64,000 nt of DNA, from NCBI RefSeq assembly GCF_025136295.1, contig NZ_CP062788.1:3365588-3429587 (forward strand), written 5' to 3'. Below, in pieces: positions 29,093-37,196 of this stretch; position 1 is the first letter of the stretch; each line of letters begins with the position of its first letter. This DNA is from Aestuariispira ectoiniformans (GTDB taxonomy: Bacteria; Pseudomonadota; Alphaproteobacteria; UBA8366; Aestuariispiraceae). A model generated the notes under the pieces. That model was not told the DNA's origin, made no database searches, and saw nothing but the letters and a program-made list of their open reading frames with translations. Position numbers and translations under genes: made by a program.

Positions 29093-29147
29093 ATATATGC
29101 AACTTTTTTGTTGCCTTTACAAAAAGCAACAATTATGTTGCATATAT
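29093..29147. promoter_or_regulatory. Twin 16-bp dyads, likely ArsR-type operators
   Basis: Two perfect dyads GCAAC-N6-GTTGC lie at 29099-29114 and 29126-29141, 27 bp centre to centre. The outer arms extend as ATATATGCAAC (29093-29103) and GTTGCATATAT (29137-29147). They end 21 bp before the SRPBCC start, at the promoter. The operon they precede encodes an ArsR repressor, so autoregulation is expected. Confidence 0.65.
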
Positions 29148-29167
29148 CAGGAGATATGGAGGCACTG

Positions 29168-29626
29168 ATGGAAAACCAGATTGAGAAGACAATCCGACTG
29201 AAGGCACCGATGTCACGGGTCTGGCGGGCTTTGACCGATCACCGGGAATTCAGTGAATGGTTCAAAATGAACCTGAACGCCCCCTTCGTCGCCGGGAGCG
29301 AAACCATTGGCCATGTAAACTGTGGGGCGGCAGAGAATTTGGAAGTGCGCATCAAGGTCGTGAAGATGGAACCGGAGACGCTTTTCTCCTATACATGGCA
29401 CCCCTATGCGATCGATCCGGACCGTGATTATTCGGCGGAAGAACCGACCCATGTCACGTTCCGCCTGGCCGGTCATGGAGGGGAAACAGAACTGACCGTC
29501 ACAGAAACCGGCTTCCCCAACCTGCCGGCTGACCGCCGGTTGGAAGCCTTCCGCATGAATACTGAAGGTTGGACAGTACAGGTGGACAATATCAAACGCT
29601 ATGTTGAAGCCAGAATTGACGCATAA
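29168..29626 (+). CDS. SRPBCC (AHSA1-like) domain protein
   Basis: A 152-residue START-fold protein of the AHSA1/activator-of-Hsp90-like type. Characteristic parts are IEKTIRLKAPMSRVWRALTD, a hydrophobic cavity lining, and the WTVQVDNIKRYVEA C-terminal helix. Such proteins commonly come with an ArsR regulator gene, as here (29601-29948, overlapping by 26 bp). The ligand is unknown. Of two ATGs, 29168 has GGAGG 5 bp upstream; ATG 29156 lies only 2 bp after AGGAG. Confidence 0.88.
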   Translation: MENQIEKTIRLKAPMSRVWRALTDHREFSEWFKMNLNAPFVAGSETIGHVNCGAAENLEVRIKVVKMEPETLFSYTWHPYAIDPDRDYSAEEPTHVTFRLAGHGGETELTVTETGFPNLPADRRLEAFRMNTEGWTVQVDNIKRYVEARIDA

Positions 29627-29948
29627 TTCCCTGAAACAGGACCACCTGGCGGGAATTTTCTCCGCCTTGGGCGATCCGACGCGACTGGGGCTTGTCGCAA
29701 GCCTGCTGAAAGAAGACGAGCAGACTTTGTCCAGCCTTGCCGACACGTCCCCCCTCACCCGCCAGGGCCTGACCCGGCATCTCCAGGTCCTGGAGGATGC
29801 CGGGGTGGTGGAAAGCACCCGTGTCGGCCGGGAGCGGCTCTTCCGGCTGTCACCAGAGCCCTTCCGGGATATGCAGGACTATCTCGCACAGGTGTCCCAG
29901 CGTTGGGACGAGGCTTTGCTGCGCCTGCAATCCTTTGTCGAAGAGTAA
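29601..29948 (+). CDS. ArsR-family transcriptional repressor
   Basis: A 115-residue winged-helix protein. FSALGDPTRLGLVASLL is the ArsR entry helix, SPLTRQGLTRHLQVLEDAGVV the recognition region, and GRERLFRLSPEPFRDMQDYL the wing plus the last helix. No metal-binding cysteines (CVC) are present, so it is not the arsenic sensor type; it is the SRPBCC-associated type. The gene overlaps the SRPBCC gene. It probably binds the dyads at 29099-29114 and 29126-29141. Confidence 0.88.
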   Translation: MLKPELTHNSLKQDHLAGIFSALGDPTRLGLVASLLKEDEQTLSSLADTSPLTRQGLTRHLQVLEDAGVVESTRVGRERLFRLSPEPFRDMQDYLAQVSQRWDEALLRLQSFVEE

Positions 29949-30079
29949 GACGGCTGAAGGCAAATCTTTCCGGCAAAATGATCGAAAGATTTGCCTTCAC
30001 GCCGGACTGGCCTATGCTCGACCGCTCCAGGTCTTTGCATAAAGACCACCCGCGCAATACGGAGAGTCACACAGCCGGT

Positions 30080-30799
30080 ATGAGTTTATTGTTCGAGGAA
30101 CTTGACTACCGCCACACCCCCATCGGTTTAATCAGCTTGCGCCGTCGTCGCGAGTTGTCTCTGGATGTCGATGTTTTTGAAATCAAGCTGGGTGATGAAT
30201 TCCTGATGTCCAGCCTGTTTACCGCCTCGGAGATCGCGCTGGCGAAACTGGGCATGGATGCCTGTTCCGGTGATGATCTCGATGTGGTCGTCGGCGGGCT
30301 GGGCCTTGGCTATACCGCGCAGGCCGTATTGGAAAGCAAGCGGGTCCGATCACTGGCGGTTGTTGAATATCTCGATGCCGTGATCCACTGGCATGAAAGC
30401 GGTCTGCTGCCCGTCGGGCCCTCGCTGACGGGTGACAAACGGTGCCGCTTTGTCGAAGGGGATTTCTTTGCCCTGTCGGCAAGTGACGATGGCTATGACC
30501 CTGATCAGGCCGGACGCCGGTTCGACGCGGTCCTGCTGGATATAGACCATTCACCGGATGCGTTGCTGGATGATCGCAGCAGCAGCTTCTATCGGCTCGA
30601 CGGCTTGCGCAGCCTGTCCCGCCATCTAAAACCCGGCGGCATTTTCGGCCTTTGGTCCAACGATGCCCCCGATCCGAGTTTTACCGAGCGGTTGGAAAAG
30701 GTTTTCGACAAGGCCTGGGCGGAACCCGTCACCTTCCACAATCCTCTGCAGAACCGGGACTTCACCCAGACGGTCTATCTGGGCCGCACGACCGGTTAG
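30080..30799 (+). CDS. Spermidine-synthase-like (methyltransferase-fold) protein
   Basis: A 239-residue protein with a Rossmann-type nucleotide loop VVVGGLGLGYTAQAVLES, a following acid (AVVEYLDAVIHWH), and DAVLLDIDHSPDALL in the position of the aminopropyl-transferase catalytic Asp. It resembles the small spermidine synthase-related family of alphaproteobacteria, whose substrate is not established. ATG 30080 is chosen since the protein begins with MSLLFEELDY. An element with IS-like ends follows its terminator. Confidence 0.72.
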   Translation: MSLLFEELDYRHTPIGLISLRRRRELSLDVDVFEIKLGDEFLMSSLFTASEIALAKLGMDACSGDDLDVVVGGLGLGYTAQAVLESKRVRSLAVVEYLDAVIHWHESGLLPVGPSLTGDKRCRFVEGDFFALSASDDGYDPDQAGRRFDAVLLDIDHSPDALLDDRSSSFYRLDGLRSLSRHLKPGGIFGLWSNDAPDPSFTERLEKVFDKAWAEPVTFHNPLQNRDFTQTVYLGRTTG

Positions 30800-30827
30800 G
30801 GCCGCCCCGGCTGACAAAAAAAGAAAA

Positions 30828-30848
30828 AGGCGGGATTACCCCCCGCCT
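30828..30848. terminator. Terminator hairpin, left duplicated copy
   Basis: AGGCGGG-N7-CCCGCCT with an A-run on the left (AAAAAAAGAAAAA), so it works as a terminator on the minus strand. It is a near-identical copy of the hairpin at 30999-31018, which carries the T-run on its right. The pair flanks the element at 30849-30998, and the two halves together make one original bidirectional terminator. Confidence 0.75.
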
Positions 30849-30998
30849 CAGACTGCTGACAAAGGTCAGGCGTCAAAAAATCAAGCAAGATTCCCTGAAC
30901 GTTCCAGAGTCAAAGGGTGAACAAACAGGAATCAAATGCCCAATTTCCACCATGAGAAAACCCCCTGCTCAAAAAACAGGGGGTTTTTCATCAATCTG
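30849..30998. mobile_element. 150-bp non-autonomous element (MITE-like) with IS1182-type ends
   Basis: The left end begins CAGACTGCTGACAAAGGTC, identical over 19 bases to the right terminal sequence (reverse complement of 58920-58938) of the insertion sequence at 57485-58938. The right end, read inward, is CAGATTGATGAAAAA, matching the left end at 12 of 15 bases. It is flanked by direct copies of a 20-21-bp terminator hairpin. There is no gene inside; an internal terminator hairpin is at 30956-30989. It is probably a deletion derivative mobilised by the related transposase. Confidence 0.6.
30956..30989. terminator. Terminator inside the 150-bp element
   Basis: GAAAACCCCCTG / CAGGGGGTTTTTC around a 9-base A-rich loop; A- and T-tracts on both sides allow termination in both directions. 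Confidence 0.85.
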
Positions 30999-31022
30999 AG
31001 GCGGGATTACCCCCGCCTTTTT
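30999..31022 (+). terminator. Terminator hairpin, right duplicated copy
   Basis: AGGCGGG-N6-CCCGCCT followed by TTTTT, a + strand terminator. It is the second copy of the hairpin at 30828-30848 (one C shorter). Confidence 0.75.
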
Positions 31023-31042
31023 GACTGCCTTAGGGCCCGGCA

Positions 31043-31276
31043 TTAACGCGCCAACGGCAGGCCTTCCTTGTCCTTGAAGCTGCCGACAGCAATCAGGACG
31101 AAATCGATAATGGTCCAGATGCCAAGACCACCAAGGGTGATCAGCATCAGAATGCCCGTGCCGATTTTACCGACATAGAAACGGTGGATTCCCAGGCTTC
31201 CCAGGAAGAAGCACAGCAGGAGAGCGGGTACGAAACCCTTTTCGCTAACTTGAGTCGATGCAGCAGCGTCAGTCAT
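31043..31276 (-). CDS. TM2-domain membrane protein
   Basis: A 77-residue protein with the full TM2 signature: ALLLCFFLGSLGIHRFYVGK, then GTGILMLITLGGLGIWTIIDFVLIAVG. Two membrane helices are joined by the short FYVGK turn. The function of TM2 proteins is not settled. It lies downstream of another TM2 gene (31308-31634) on the same strand, 31 bp away, so they are probably co-transcribed. Confidence 0.85.
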   Translation of the reverse strand: MTDAAASTQVSEKGFVPALLLCFFLGSLGIHRFYVGKIGTGILMLITLGGLGIWTIIDFVLIAVGSFKDKEGLPLAR

Positions 31277-31307
31277 AACAAATTTCCTTATATGTATTTT
31301 CTTGGGT

Positions 31308-31634
31308 TCAGGGGCTCGTCACACGCTGGCCCGGGTAGGTCACCAGCAGCCCATTTCCATCCCGGTACTGGCCGATAAGCAGCAAGATGGTAATCCAGAG
31401 GGTATGGATGATGTCTATCGCGAAGATGATGCCGCCAATCAGGACGAAACTCCCCTGTCCTGCGCCGACACCATAGATATAAAGCACAAAGGCCACGAGG
31501 GTCATTCCCAGGTCCACGAGTCCGTGCAGGTAACGGCCCAGATAGAAATGATGAATACCCAATACACCGAAGATGCCTGACAGGCATACGGCAACGCCAT
31601 AGCTCTTTTCGGATACGCGAACGGATGTCTCCAC
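31308..31634 (-). CDS. TM2-domain-like membrane protein
   Basis: A 108-residue protein with a divergent TM2 pattern: LSGIFGVLGIHHFYLGRYLHGLVDL, an extra helix AFVLYIYGVGAG, and a final IDIIHTLWITILLLIGQYRDGNG that mimics the TM2 C-terminal helix. The start is GTG 31634 with GGGGG upstream. With the smaller TM2 gene downstream it probably forms a two-gene unit. Confidence 0.8.
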   Translation of the reverse strand: METSVRVSEKSYGVAVCLSGIFGVLGIHHFYLGRYLHGLVDLGMTLVAFVLYIYGVGAGQGSFVLIGGIIFAIDIIHTLWITILLLIGQYRDGNGLLVTYPGQRVTSP

Positions 31635-31902
31635 GTAATCCCCCTTTTTTTAACTTGCATACCAACCTCGCCTGATTTTCCAGAATCGCCCAACGCTGGC
31701 AAGCTTTTTTGACGGCAATTCAGATGGCAAAAATGTGACATCCTGCCGTCGTGCCTTGCATTTTCATGCTGCCATAACCATCAATGCCCTCGCATAAACG
31801 CCAGGTTATGCAGCACATCCCTGCGCCCCGATACATTAGCCTTGATAGATATTTCGTCCTGCGCCATAAATTCCTACGGATGGGTCTACATTGGGGGTAG
31901 AA

Positions 31903-32256
31903 ATGGCCAGCGATAAAGTTCTGGAAATATTGCAATATGTATTGAAAGCGGGTAGCGGCGCGGAATTCCACACAATCATGGATAAAATCAGCGTGCCCCT
32001 TCATCGCCAATCCGGCATGGACGTCGTCGCCTATGGCCAGTCACAGCATAATCCCGATGCCTATTTCCTGATGCGCGCCTTTGACGATATGGATCACCTG
32101 GAACACGCCCAGGCGGATTTTTACGCCAGCGAGGCCTGGCGCTATGGCCCGCGCAACGAGATCGTCCCGCGCATTTCCACAAGCGTGAAGACGGTGATCC
32201 CACTACCGGCATCAACCATCGACACGCTGCGGCGCAACGGCGGCACCCCGGACTAG
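31903..32256 (+). CDS. NIPSNAP-like dimeric barrel protein
   Basis: A 117-residue protein with a ferredoxin-like barrel. The core reads GSGAEFHTIMDKISVPLHRQSGMDVVAYGQS, then AYFLMRAFDDMDHLEHAQADFYASEAW, then PRNEIVPRI. This matches the NIPSNAP/ABM-type small barrel fold. ATG 31903 has GGGGG 5 bp upstream. Its function is unknown. It converges on nadC. Confidence 0.72.
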   Translation: MASDKVLEILQYVLKAGSGAEFHTIMDKISVPLHRQSGMDVVAYGQSQHNPDAYFLMRAFDDMDHLEHAQADFYASEAWRYGPRNEIVPRISTSVKTVIPLPASTIDTLRRNGGTPD

Positions 32257-32283
32257 CCCGGCGATTTACCCCTGGGCCTCGCG

Positions 32284-33126
32284 TTAGTCGAAATCCAGGC
32301 CCAGGTCGAAATTGGGCGCGCTGTGGGTCAGGCGGCCGATGGAAATCATATCGACGCCTGCCTCCGCAATGGTGCGCACTGTTTCCATGGAAACAGAACC
32401 CGACGCCTCAACCAGCGCCCTGCCGTCGATCTGCGCGACACCTTCCGCCAGTTCCTCCGGCATCATATTGTCCAGCATGATCACATCTGGCTGATGGGCC
32501 AGCGCTTCCGGAATATCCTCCAGACGGTCCAGTTCCACCTCGATCTTGACCATATGCCCCACGGCTTCCCGCGCGGCATCCAGGGCCTGGCCGATGCCGC
32601 CACAGGCCGCGATATGGTTATCCTTGATGAGCACCGCGTCATAAAGTCCAAACCGATGGTTCGCCCCGCCGCCGCAGCGCACCGCATATTTCTCCAATAC
32701 GCGCAGCCCCGGCGTCGTCTTACGGGTACAGCAGATCTTGGCTCTCGTGCCCTTCACCGCCTCTGTATAGGCGGCGGTCAATGTCGCAATCCCGCAGAGA
32801 TGACCCAGGAAGTTCAGCATCACCCGTTCCGCAATCAGGATGGAACGCGCATCTCCGCTGACCGTCAGCAGGCTCTCCCCCGCCTTGATCGGATCGCCAT
32901 CCACCGCATGCAGCATCACCCGGAGATCGCTATCAACCTCCCGCAGGCAGGCCAGCGCCACCGGCACGCCTGCGACCATGCCATCCTCACGCGCCCGCAG
33001 GTGGGCCGTCGCCTGGGTGCCTTCCGGGATTGTCGACATGGTTGTGATGTCACCCGCATCACCCAGGTCCTCTGCATAGGCCGCGCGGATCAGGGGAAGC
33101 ACTTTTGCCATGGGCAATTCAGACAT
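32284..33126 (-). CDS. nadC: Nicotinate-nucleotide pyrophosphorylase (carboxylating)
   Basis: A 280-residue quinolinate phosphoribosyltransferase that makes nicotinate mononucleotide from quinolinate and PRPP. Conserved parts are TRKTTPGLRVLEKYAV, RCGGGANHRFGLYDAVLIKDNH, VEVDL-like IEVELDRLEDIPEAL, and EASGSVSMETVRTIAEAGVDMISIG. It is the last gene of nadA-nadB-nadC, overlapping nadB by 8 bp. It is of normal length. Confidence 0.95.
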   Translation of the reverse strand: MSELPMAKVLPLIRAAYAEDLGDAGDITTMSTIPEGTQATAHLRAREDGMVAGVPVALACLREVDSDLRVMLHAVDGDPIKAGESLLTVSGDARSILIAERVMLNFLGHLCGIATLTAAYTEAVKGTRAKICCTRKTTPGLRVLEKYAVRCGGGANHRFGLYDAVLIKDNHIAACGGIGQALDAAREAVGHMVKIEVELDRLEDIPEALAHQPDVIMLDNMMPEELAEGVAQIDGRALVEASGSVSMETVRTIAEAGVDMISIGRLTHSAPNFDLGLDFD

Positions 33127-34684
33127 GGGCCAGGGTCCTTTCCAGGGGGGCGGCCTTCAGCTCCTCGCCCCGATAATTTCGAATGGCGTCCAGCGACAGG
33201 AAGCGCCGCCGCTCTTGCGCGAGGTCGGTCGCGGGATAGTCGCTGCGGTAATGCCCGCCGCGGCTTTCGCGGCGCACGGCGGCTGCGACCAATACGGCCT
33301 GCGCCGCCAGTTTCATATTCCGTTCCGCCTCGCTCAGCGGCTGCCAATAGTGAAGCATGTCCAGCGCCTTCTCCAAGCCATAGGCATCGCGAACAAGACT
33401 TGCATGAGTATACATCATTTGACGCAACCAGGCAGGTACCGTGGGTGCAGTCGCATCCCCGGCCGACAGGTCAACCTTCCCGCCTGTCACGGGCACGGGG
33501 CCCAGCACGGCCCTGATATCCTCCGCCACAATGGGGCCGTAGACCGCCGCCTCCAGAAGGGAATTACTGGCAAGGCGGTTCGCGCCATGCAAACCGGTAC
33601 AGGCAACCTCGCCAACGGCCCAAAGGCCGGGCAGGCTGCTGCGTCCATGACCATCCACGGCAACACCACCCATATGATAATGAGCAGCCGGGGCAACGGG
33701 AATCGGCTGTATCCGCGGATCAATGCCCTGCTCCATCGCCAGACGGAAAACGGTCGGGAACTGATCAGGGAAAGCCTCACCGACGGCCTGCGTCGCGTCC
33801 AGACAGACACGCCCCGTCTGTTTGACTGCCTCAAAGACCGCACGGGCAACCACGTCGCGCGGCGCGAGCTCCGCCAGCGGATGAATATCCGGCATAAATC
33901 GATGCCCATTTCCATCCACCAAAATCGCCCCCTTGCCGCGCAGGGCCTCGGTTGCCAGCGGATTGGGTGAGAGATGGGGCAAATCGAAGGCGGTCGGGTG
34001 GAATTGTACGAATTCCATATCCACTGCCGTGGCTCCTGCACGCAGCGCCATGCCGATACCGCTGCCACAAACACCCTGCGGGTTGGTGGTACGGTCGAAC
34101 AATTGGCCCAGACCGCCTGTCGCCAGCACCACCGCCAATGCCTTGATCAATACCGGATGACCGTCTGCAGCAAGCTGGACCCCTGTCACACGACCGTCCT
34201 GGGTAGACAGGCGTTCCGCCAGCACGGGCGACAGGACCTGTATATGATCCGCCGCCTCTATCTTTTCCCACAAGGCGCGCATGATGCCCGCCCCACTGGC
34301 ATCGCCGTCACAATGCAGGATACGGTCAACACTATGGGCCGCCTCACGCCCCAACGTCATCTTGCCACCTCTGTTGTCAAACTTGACACCAAGGTTTTCA
34401 AGTAACGCAATCCGGGCTGGCCCTTCGCGGGTGACGGTTTCCACTGCCGCCAACACATTCAGCCCCGACGAGGCCTGCAATGTATCCTGTGCATGCAGTG
34501 CCGGACTGTCCTCCGCCCCGACTGCCGCGGCAACACCGCCTTGGGCCAAGTGGCTGCAGCCCTCGCCAGCCCCCACCAACAGCACCGGCAGCGGCGCCAG
34601 CTTCAGCGCCGTCATGACGCCTGCCAGTCCTGTCCCTACAATCACAACACCGGGAAAATCTATGGTCTTGGGCCGTTCCGCCAT
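33119..34684 (-). CDS. nadB: L-aspartate oxidase
   Basis: A 521-residue FAD enzyme that oxidises L-aspartate to iminoaspartate. VVIVGTGLAGVMTALKLA is the dinucleotide fold, VLATGGLGQLFDRTTNP follows, and GLHGANRLASNSLLEA with the Arg/His pair near the middle of the protein is the active-site region. Length and order are standard. It lies between nadA (24 bp gap) and nadC (overlap). Confidence 0.95.
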   Translation of the reverse strand: MAERPKTIDFPGVVIVGTGLAGVMTALKLAPLPVLLVGAGEGCSHLAQGGVAAAVGAEDSPALHAQDTLQASSGLNVLAAVETVTREGPARIALLENLGVKFDNRGGKMTLGREAAHSVDRILHCDGDASGAGIMRALWEKIEAADHIQVLSPVLAERLSTQDGRVTGVQLAADGHPVLIKALAVVLATGGLGQLFDRTTNPQGVCGSGIGMALRAGATAVDMEFVQFHPTAFDLPHLSPNPLATEALRGKGAILVDGNGHRFMPDIHPLAELAPRDVVARAVFEAVKQTGRVCLDATQAVGEAFPDQFPTVFRLAMEQGIDPRIQPIPVAPAAHYHMGGVAVDGHGRSSLPGLWAVGEVACTGLHGANRLASNSLLEAAVYGPIVAEDIRAVLGPVPVTGGKVDLSAGDATAPTVPAWLRQMMYTHASLVRDAYGLEKALDMLHYWQPLSEAERNMKLAAQAVLVAAAVRRESRGGHYRSDYPATDLAQERRRFLSLDAIRNYRGEELKAAPLERTLAHV

Positions 34685-34708
34685 GGGAGGCCTCCATCCG
34701 TTACCGCG

Positions 34709-35740
34709 TTATTTAACCGCGAGCATACGATCCACCGCCCCGCGGGCTTTTTCCGCCAGCGCCGGGTCCACATCCACCTCATGCACACCATCGCGCAGGG
34801 TGGTCAGGATTTTCGCCAGCGTGATGCGCTTCATATGCGGGCAGACAGTGCAGGGTTTGACGAAATCCACCTCCGGGTTTTCGGCAGCCACATTGTCACT
34901 CATGGAACATTCGGTCACCATGAAGACCTTGTCCGGATGGTGATCGCGCACGTAATTTGCCATTTGCGCTGTGGAACCGGAGAAGTCCGCAACATCGACC
35001 ACTTCCGGCGTACATTCCGGATGGGCGATCACAACCACACCCGGGTTCTGATCACGGAAATCCTGAACCTGTTCGGGGGTGAACTGCTCATGCACCTCGC
35101 AACGGCCCTTCTCCCAGGTGATCACTTCCACGCCGGTCTGTTTGGCGATATTTGCCGCCAGATATTTATCCGGCAGCATGATGACCCGGTCCGTGCCCAG
35201 GCTCTCGATCACCTCCACCGCATTGCCGGAAGTACAGCAGATATCGGAAACCGCCTTCACCTCAGCGGTCGTATTCACATAGGTCACAACGGGCACGCCC
35301 GGATATTGCGCCTTCAGCGCCAGAACATCGTCCGCCGTGATGCTTTCTGCCAGAGAACAACCCGCCTTGGGATCGGGGATCAGCACGCGTTTTGCCGGGT
35401 TCAGGATCTTGGCGGTTTCCGCCATGAAATGCACACCGCAAAGCACGATGGTATCGGCCTCTGCCTCGACCGCATCGCGGGCCAGTTTCAAACTGTCGCC
35501 CACCACATCGGCGACGCAGTGATAAATCTCCGGCGTCTGGTAGTTATGCGCCAGGATGACTGCATTTTTCTCTTTTTTGAGGCGATTGATCTCGTCGATC
35601 AGGGGAGCAAAATAGACCCAATCCAGCTCATCAATCTGGTTTTTCACCTTGTCGAAAAGCGGCGCAGTGCGCGCCTTGACCTCATCGGTAAAGGGCAAAA
35701 CCAGATCATCGGTGGTGACGGTTTGTTCGACAGCGGCCAT
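34709..35740 (-). CDS. nadA: Quinolinate synthase
   Basis: A 343-residue [4Fe-4S] enzyme that joins iminoaspartate and dihydroxyacetone phosphate to make quinolinate. The three cluster cysteines are visible in [26 protein letters not shown] and [33 protein letters not shown] segment opens the first domain. It is the first gene of the nad operon; the promoter carries two 16-bp motif copies consistent with NadQ control. Confidence 0.95.
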   Translation of the reverse strand: MAAVEQTVTTDDLVLPFTDEVKARTAPLFDKVKNQIDELDWVYFAPLIDEINRLKKEKNAVILAHNYQTPEIYHCVADVVGDSLKLARDAVEAEADTIVLCGVHFMAETAKILNPAKRVLIPDPKAGCSLAESITADDVLALKAQYPGVPVVTYVNTTAEVKAVSDICCTSGNAVEVIESLGTDRVIMLPDKYLAANIAKQTGVEVITWEKGRCEVHEQFTPEQVQDFRDQNPGVVVIAHPECTPEVVDVADFSGSTAQMANYVRDHHPDKVFMVTECSMSDNVAAENPEVDFVKPCTVCPHMKRITLAKILTTLRDGVHEVDVDPALAEKARGAVDRMLAVK

Positions 35741-35775
35741 GACAGCCCCCTTTCGTCGCTATTTATAATCAAATC

Positions 35776-35824
35776 GAGTATTAATTTACTCATTAATAAA
35801 TAATATGAGTATAATTTAAGTCAA
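35776..35824 (-). promoter_or_regulatory. nadA promoter with two candidate NadQ operators
   Basis: On the minus strand, a perfect-arm dyad GAGTAAATTAATACTC (35791-35776) and a similar GACTTAAATTATACTC (35822-35807) match at 12 of 16 bases and are centred 31 bp apart. A -35-like TTGACT (35824-35819) overlaps the second copy. The paired sites on core promoter positions fit repression by NadQ. Confidence 0.5.
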
Positions 35825-35825
35825 G

Positions 35826-35850
35826 AAAAAATGGCCCGGGAATGAGCCAT
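35826..35850 (-). terminator. Probable terminator after the fatty acid hydroxylase gene
   Basis: On the minus strand, ATGGC and GCCAT close a 5-bp stem followed by TTTTTTC, 34 bp after the stop at 35884. The stem is short, so support is moderate. Confidence 0.45.
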
Positions 35851-35883
35851 ATTCCGCACAAGACAAAGCACCTGACCTCGAAG

Positions 35884-36747
35884 CTATGCCTCCTTGGCGG
35901 CCTTCACCTTTTGCGGCGCTAACAACGCGCGATAGCTGCTGGGCCGCAGGCCATAGGTCAACTGCCCCCAGGCGCCCTTGCCCATGTCATGGGACACCCC
36001 CAGAGGGATGGTGCAGGGCCCCGGCATGTAAAAGGTGCCGAAGGCACGGTCGAAGAGAGAGAAGATCGAGGCGTAGTTCGTATTATAGGCGCGCGGGTCT
36101 TTGGCGTGATGCCAGCGATGCATGACCGGCGAGACGAGAATCCGGCCCAAGACCGGCCCATAGGTCCAAGGGAGATCCGCATGAACGAAATAGCCGTAGT
36201 AATGGCGCACAAGGTTATTGGCGATCACCACCTCTGGCGGAAAGCCCAGCAAAAGCAGCATCCCGGTATCGATCACATAGGTCGACAGGCGATTGACCGG
36301 ATGAAAACGCTCCAACGTCAGCCAGGTAACGGCCGTATCAGAGTGATGAACCGCATGAAAAGGCCAAAGCAGCTTGCTATGTTCCAGGCGATGCCGCCAG
36401 TAACAGACGAAATCGGCAAAGAATATGGCGATAACGACCGTCACACCGAAGGGCAGCCGCTGCCAAAATTCCGGTTCCAGAAGCTGCAGGCCTGCCCCGA
36501 CAAACAGGGCATTCATCTGCACGGCGATCACCGCCACCAAGGGGGTGATGAAAACGATGTTGAACAGCATCAGCCACAGCGTCGTGCGCGTTTCCGGGAT
36601 CGCGCGGCTGATATCCGCCAGCGCCTGCTTGCGTTTTACCGCCAGGGCCAGCAACAGGAAGAAGACTGCTGGCAAAACCAACGCCAGCGACGCATCCCCA
36701 AGCACAGCAAGGGATTTGGTTACGACATCGACAAACCAAGCGAACAA
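35884..36747 (-). CDS. Fatty acid hydroxylase / sterol desaturase family membrane protein
   Basis: A 287-residue integral membrane protein with four or more helices and the di-iron histidine motifs of the family: WRHRLEH, FHAVHHS and HRWHH, with another His near VRHYYGYFVH. These enzymes hydroxylate or desaturate lipids using oxygen. The substrate is unknown here. The start is TTG 36747, with GGAGAGG upstream; there is no closer ATG. Confidence 0.87.
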   Translation of the reverse strand: MFAWFVDVVTKSLAVLGDASLALVLPAVFFLLLALAVKRKQALADISRAIPETRTTLWLMLFNIVFITPLVAVIAVQMNALFVGAGLQLLEPEFWQRLPFGVTVVIAIFFADFVCYWRHRLEHSKLLWPFHAVHHSDTAVTWLTLERFHPVNRLSTYVIDTGMLLLLGFPPEVVIANNLVRHYYGYFVHADLPWTYGPVLGRILVSPVMHRWHHAKDPRAYNTNYASIFSLFDRAFGTFYMPGPCTIPLGVSHDMGKGAWGQLTYGLRPSSYRALLAPQKVKAAKEA

Positions 36748-36852
36748 AACGGCCTCTCCTGATCAAAAGCGACCTCAGCATTAACAGGAAAGCGTTAACA
36801 ATCTGCAAATACCCGCCCAACGCCGCACGCCCCCTGCATAGCCTGCAAATTT

Positions 36853-36866
36853 TTGACGGAAATCAA
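36853..36866. promoter_or_regulatory. FNR/FixK-type box upstream of feoA
   Basis: TTGAC-GGAA-ATCAA matches the FNR/FixK consensus TTGAT/C-N4-ATCAA. Its centre (36859.5) is about 42 bp before a start site implied by the -10-like AAGAAT at 36891-36896, the class II activation position. It implies induction of feoAB at low oxygen. Confidence 0.6.
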
Positions 36867-36935
36867 AGCGATCCAGATTGCCCGACAAGTAAGAATGACT
36901 TTCAGTATCAGTATTAGATCGAGGATCACGCCACC

Positions 36936-37196
36936 ATGCCTCCCCTGCCCCGCACAGCGTCGTTGTCTTTACAACAGGCGAAACCTGGTGAGACCTATCT
37001 TATCCATCAAATATCCGGTGATAATCATGCGGCCCTGGAATTAACGGTGCTGGGCCTGCCGGTCGGACGGGAATGCCGGTTGATGCGTCGCCTGCCCGGC
37101 GGCGGTGTGGTGGTCGCCCGCGACAATCTTCGTATCGCACTTGGCCCGGACCTGGCGGAGACTATCGCCGTCCTCCCGCTGGAGCCAGCCCTATGA
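36936..37196 (+). CDS. feoA: Ferrous iron transport protein A
   Basis: An 86-residue SH3-like FeoA protein: LSLQQAKPGETYLIHQISG, then LTVLGLPVGRECRLMRRLP, and ARDNLRIALGPDLAETIAVLPL. FeoA assists the FeoB iron channel, probably at its cytoplasmic face. The stop overlaps the feoB ATG (ATGA), so translation is coupled. Confidence 0.95.
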   Translation: MPPLPRTASLSLQQAKPGETYLIHQISGDNHAALELTVLGLPVGRECRLMRRLPGGGVVVARDNLRIALGPDLAETIAVLPLEPAL

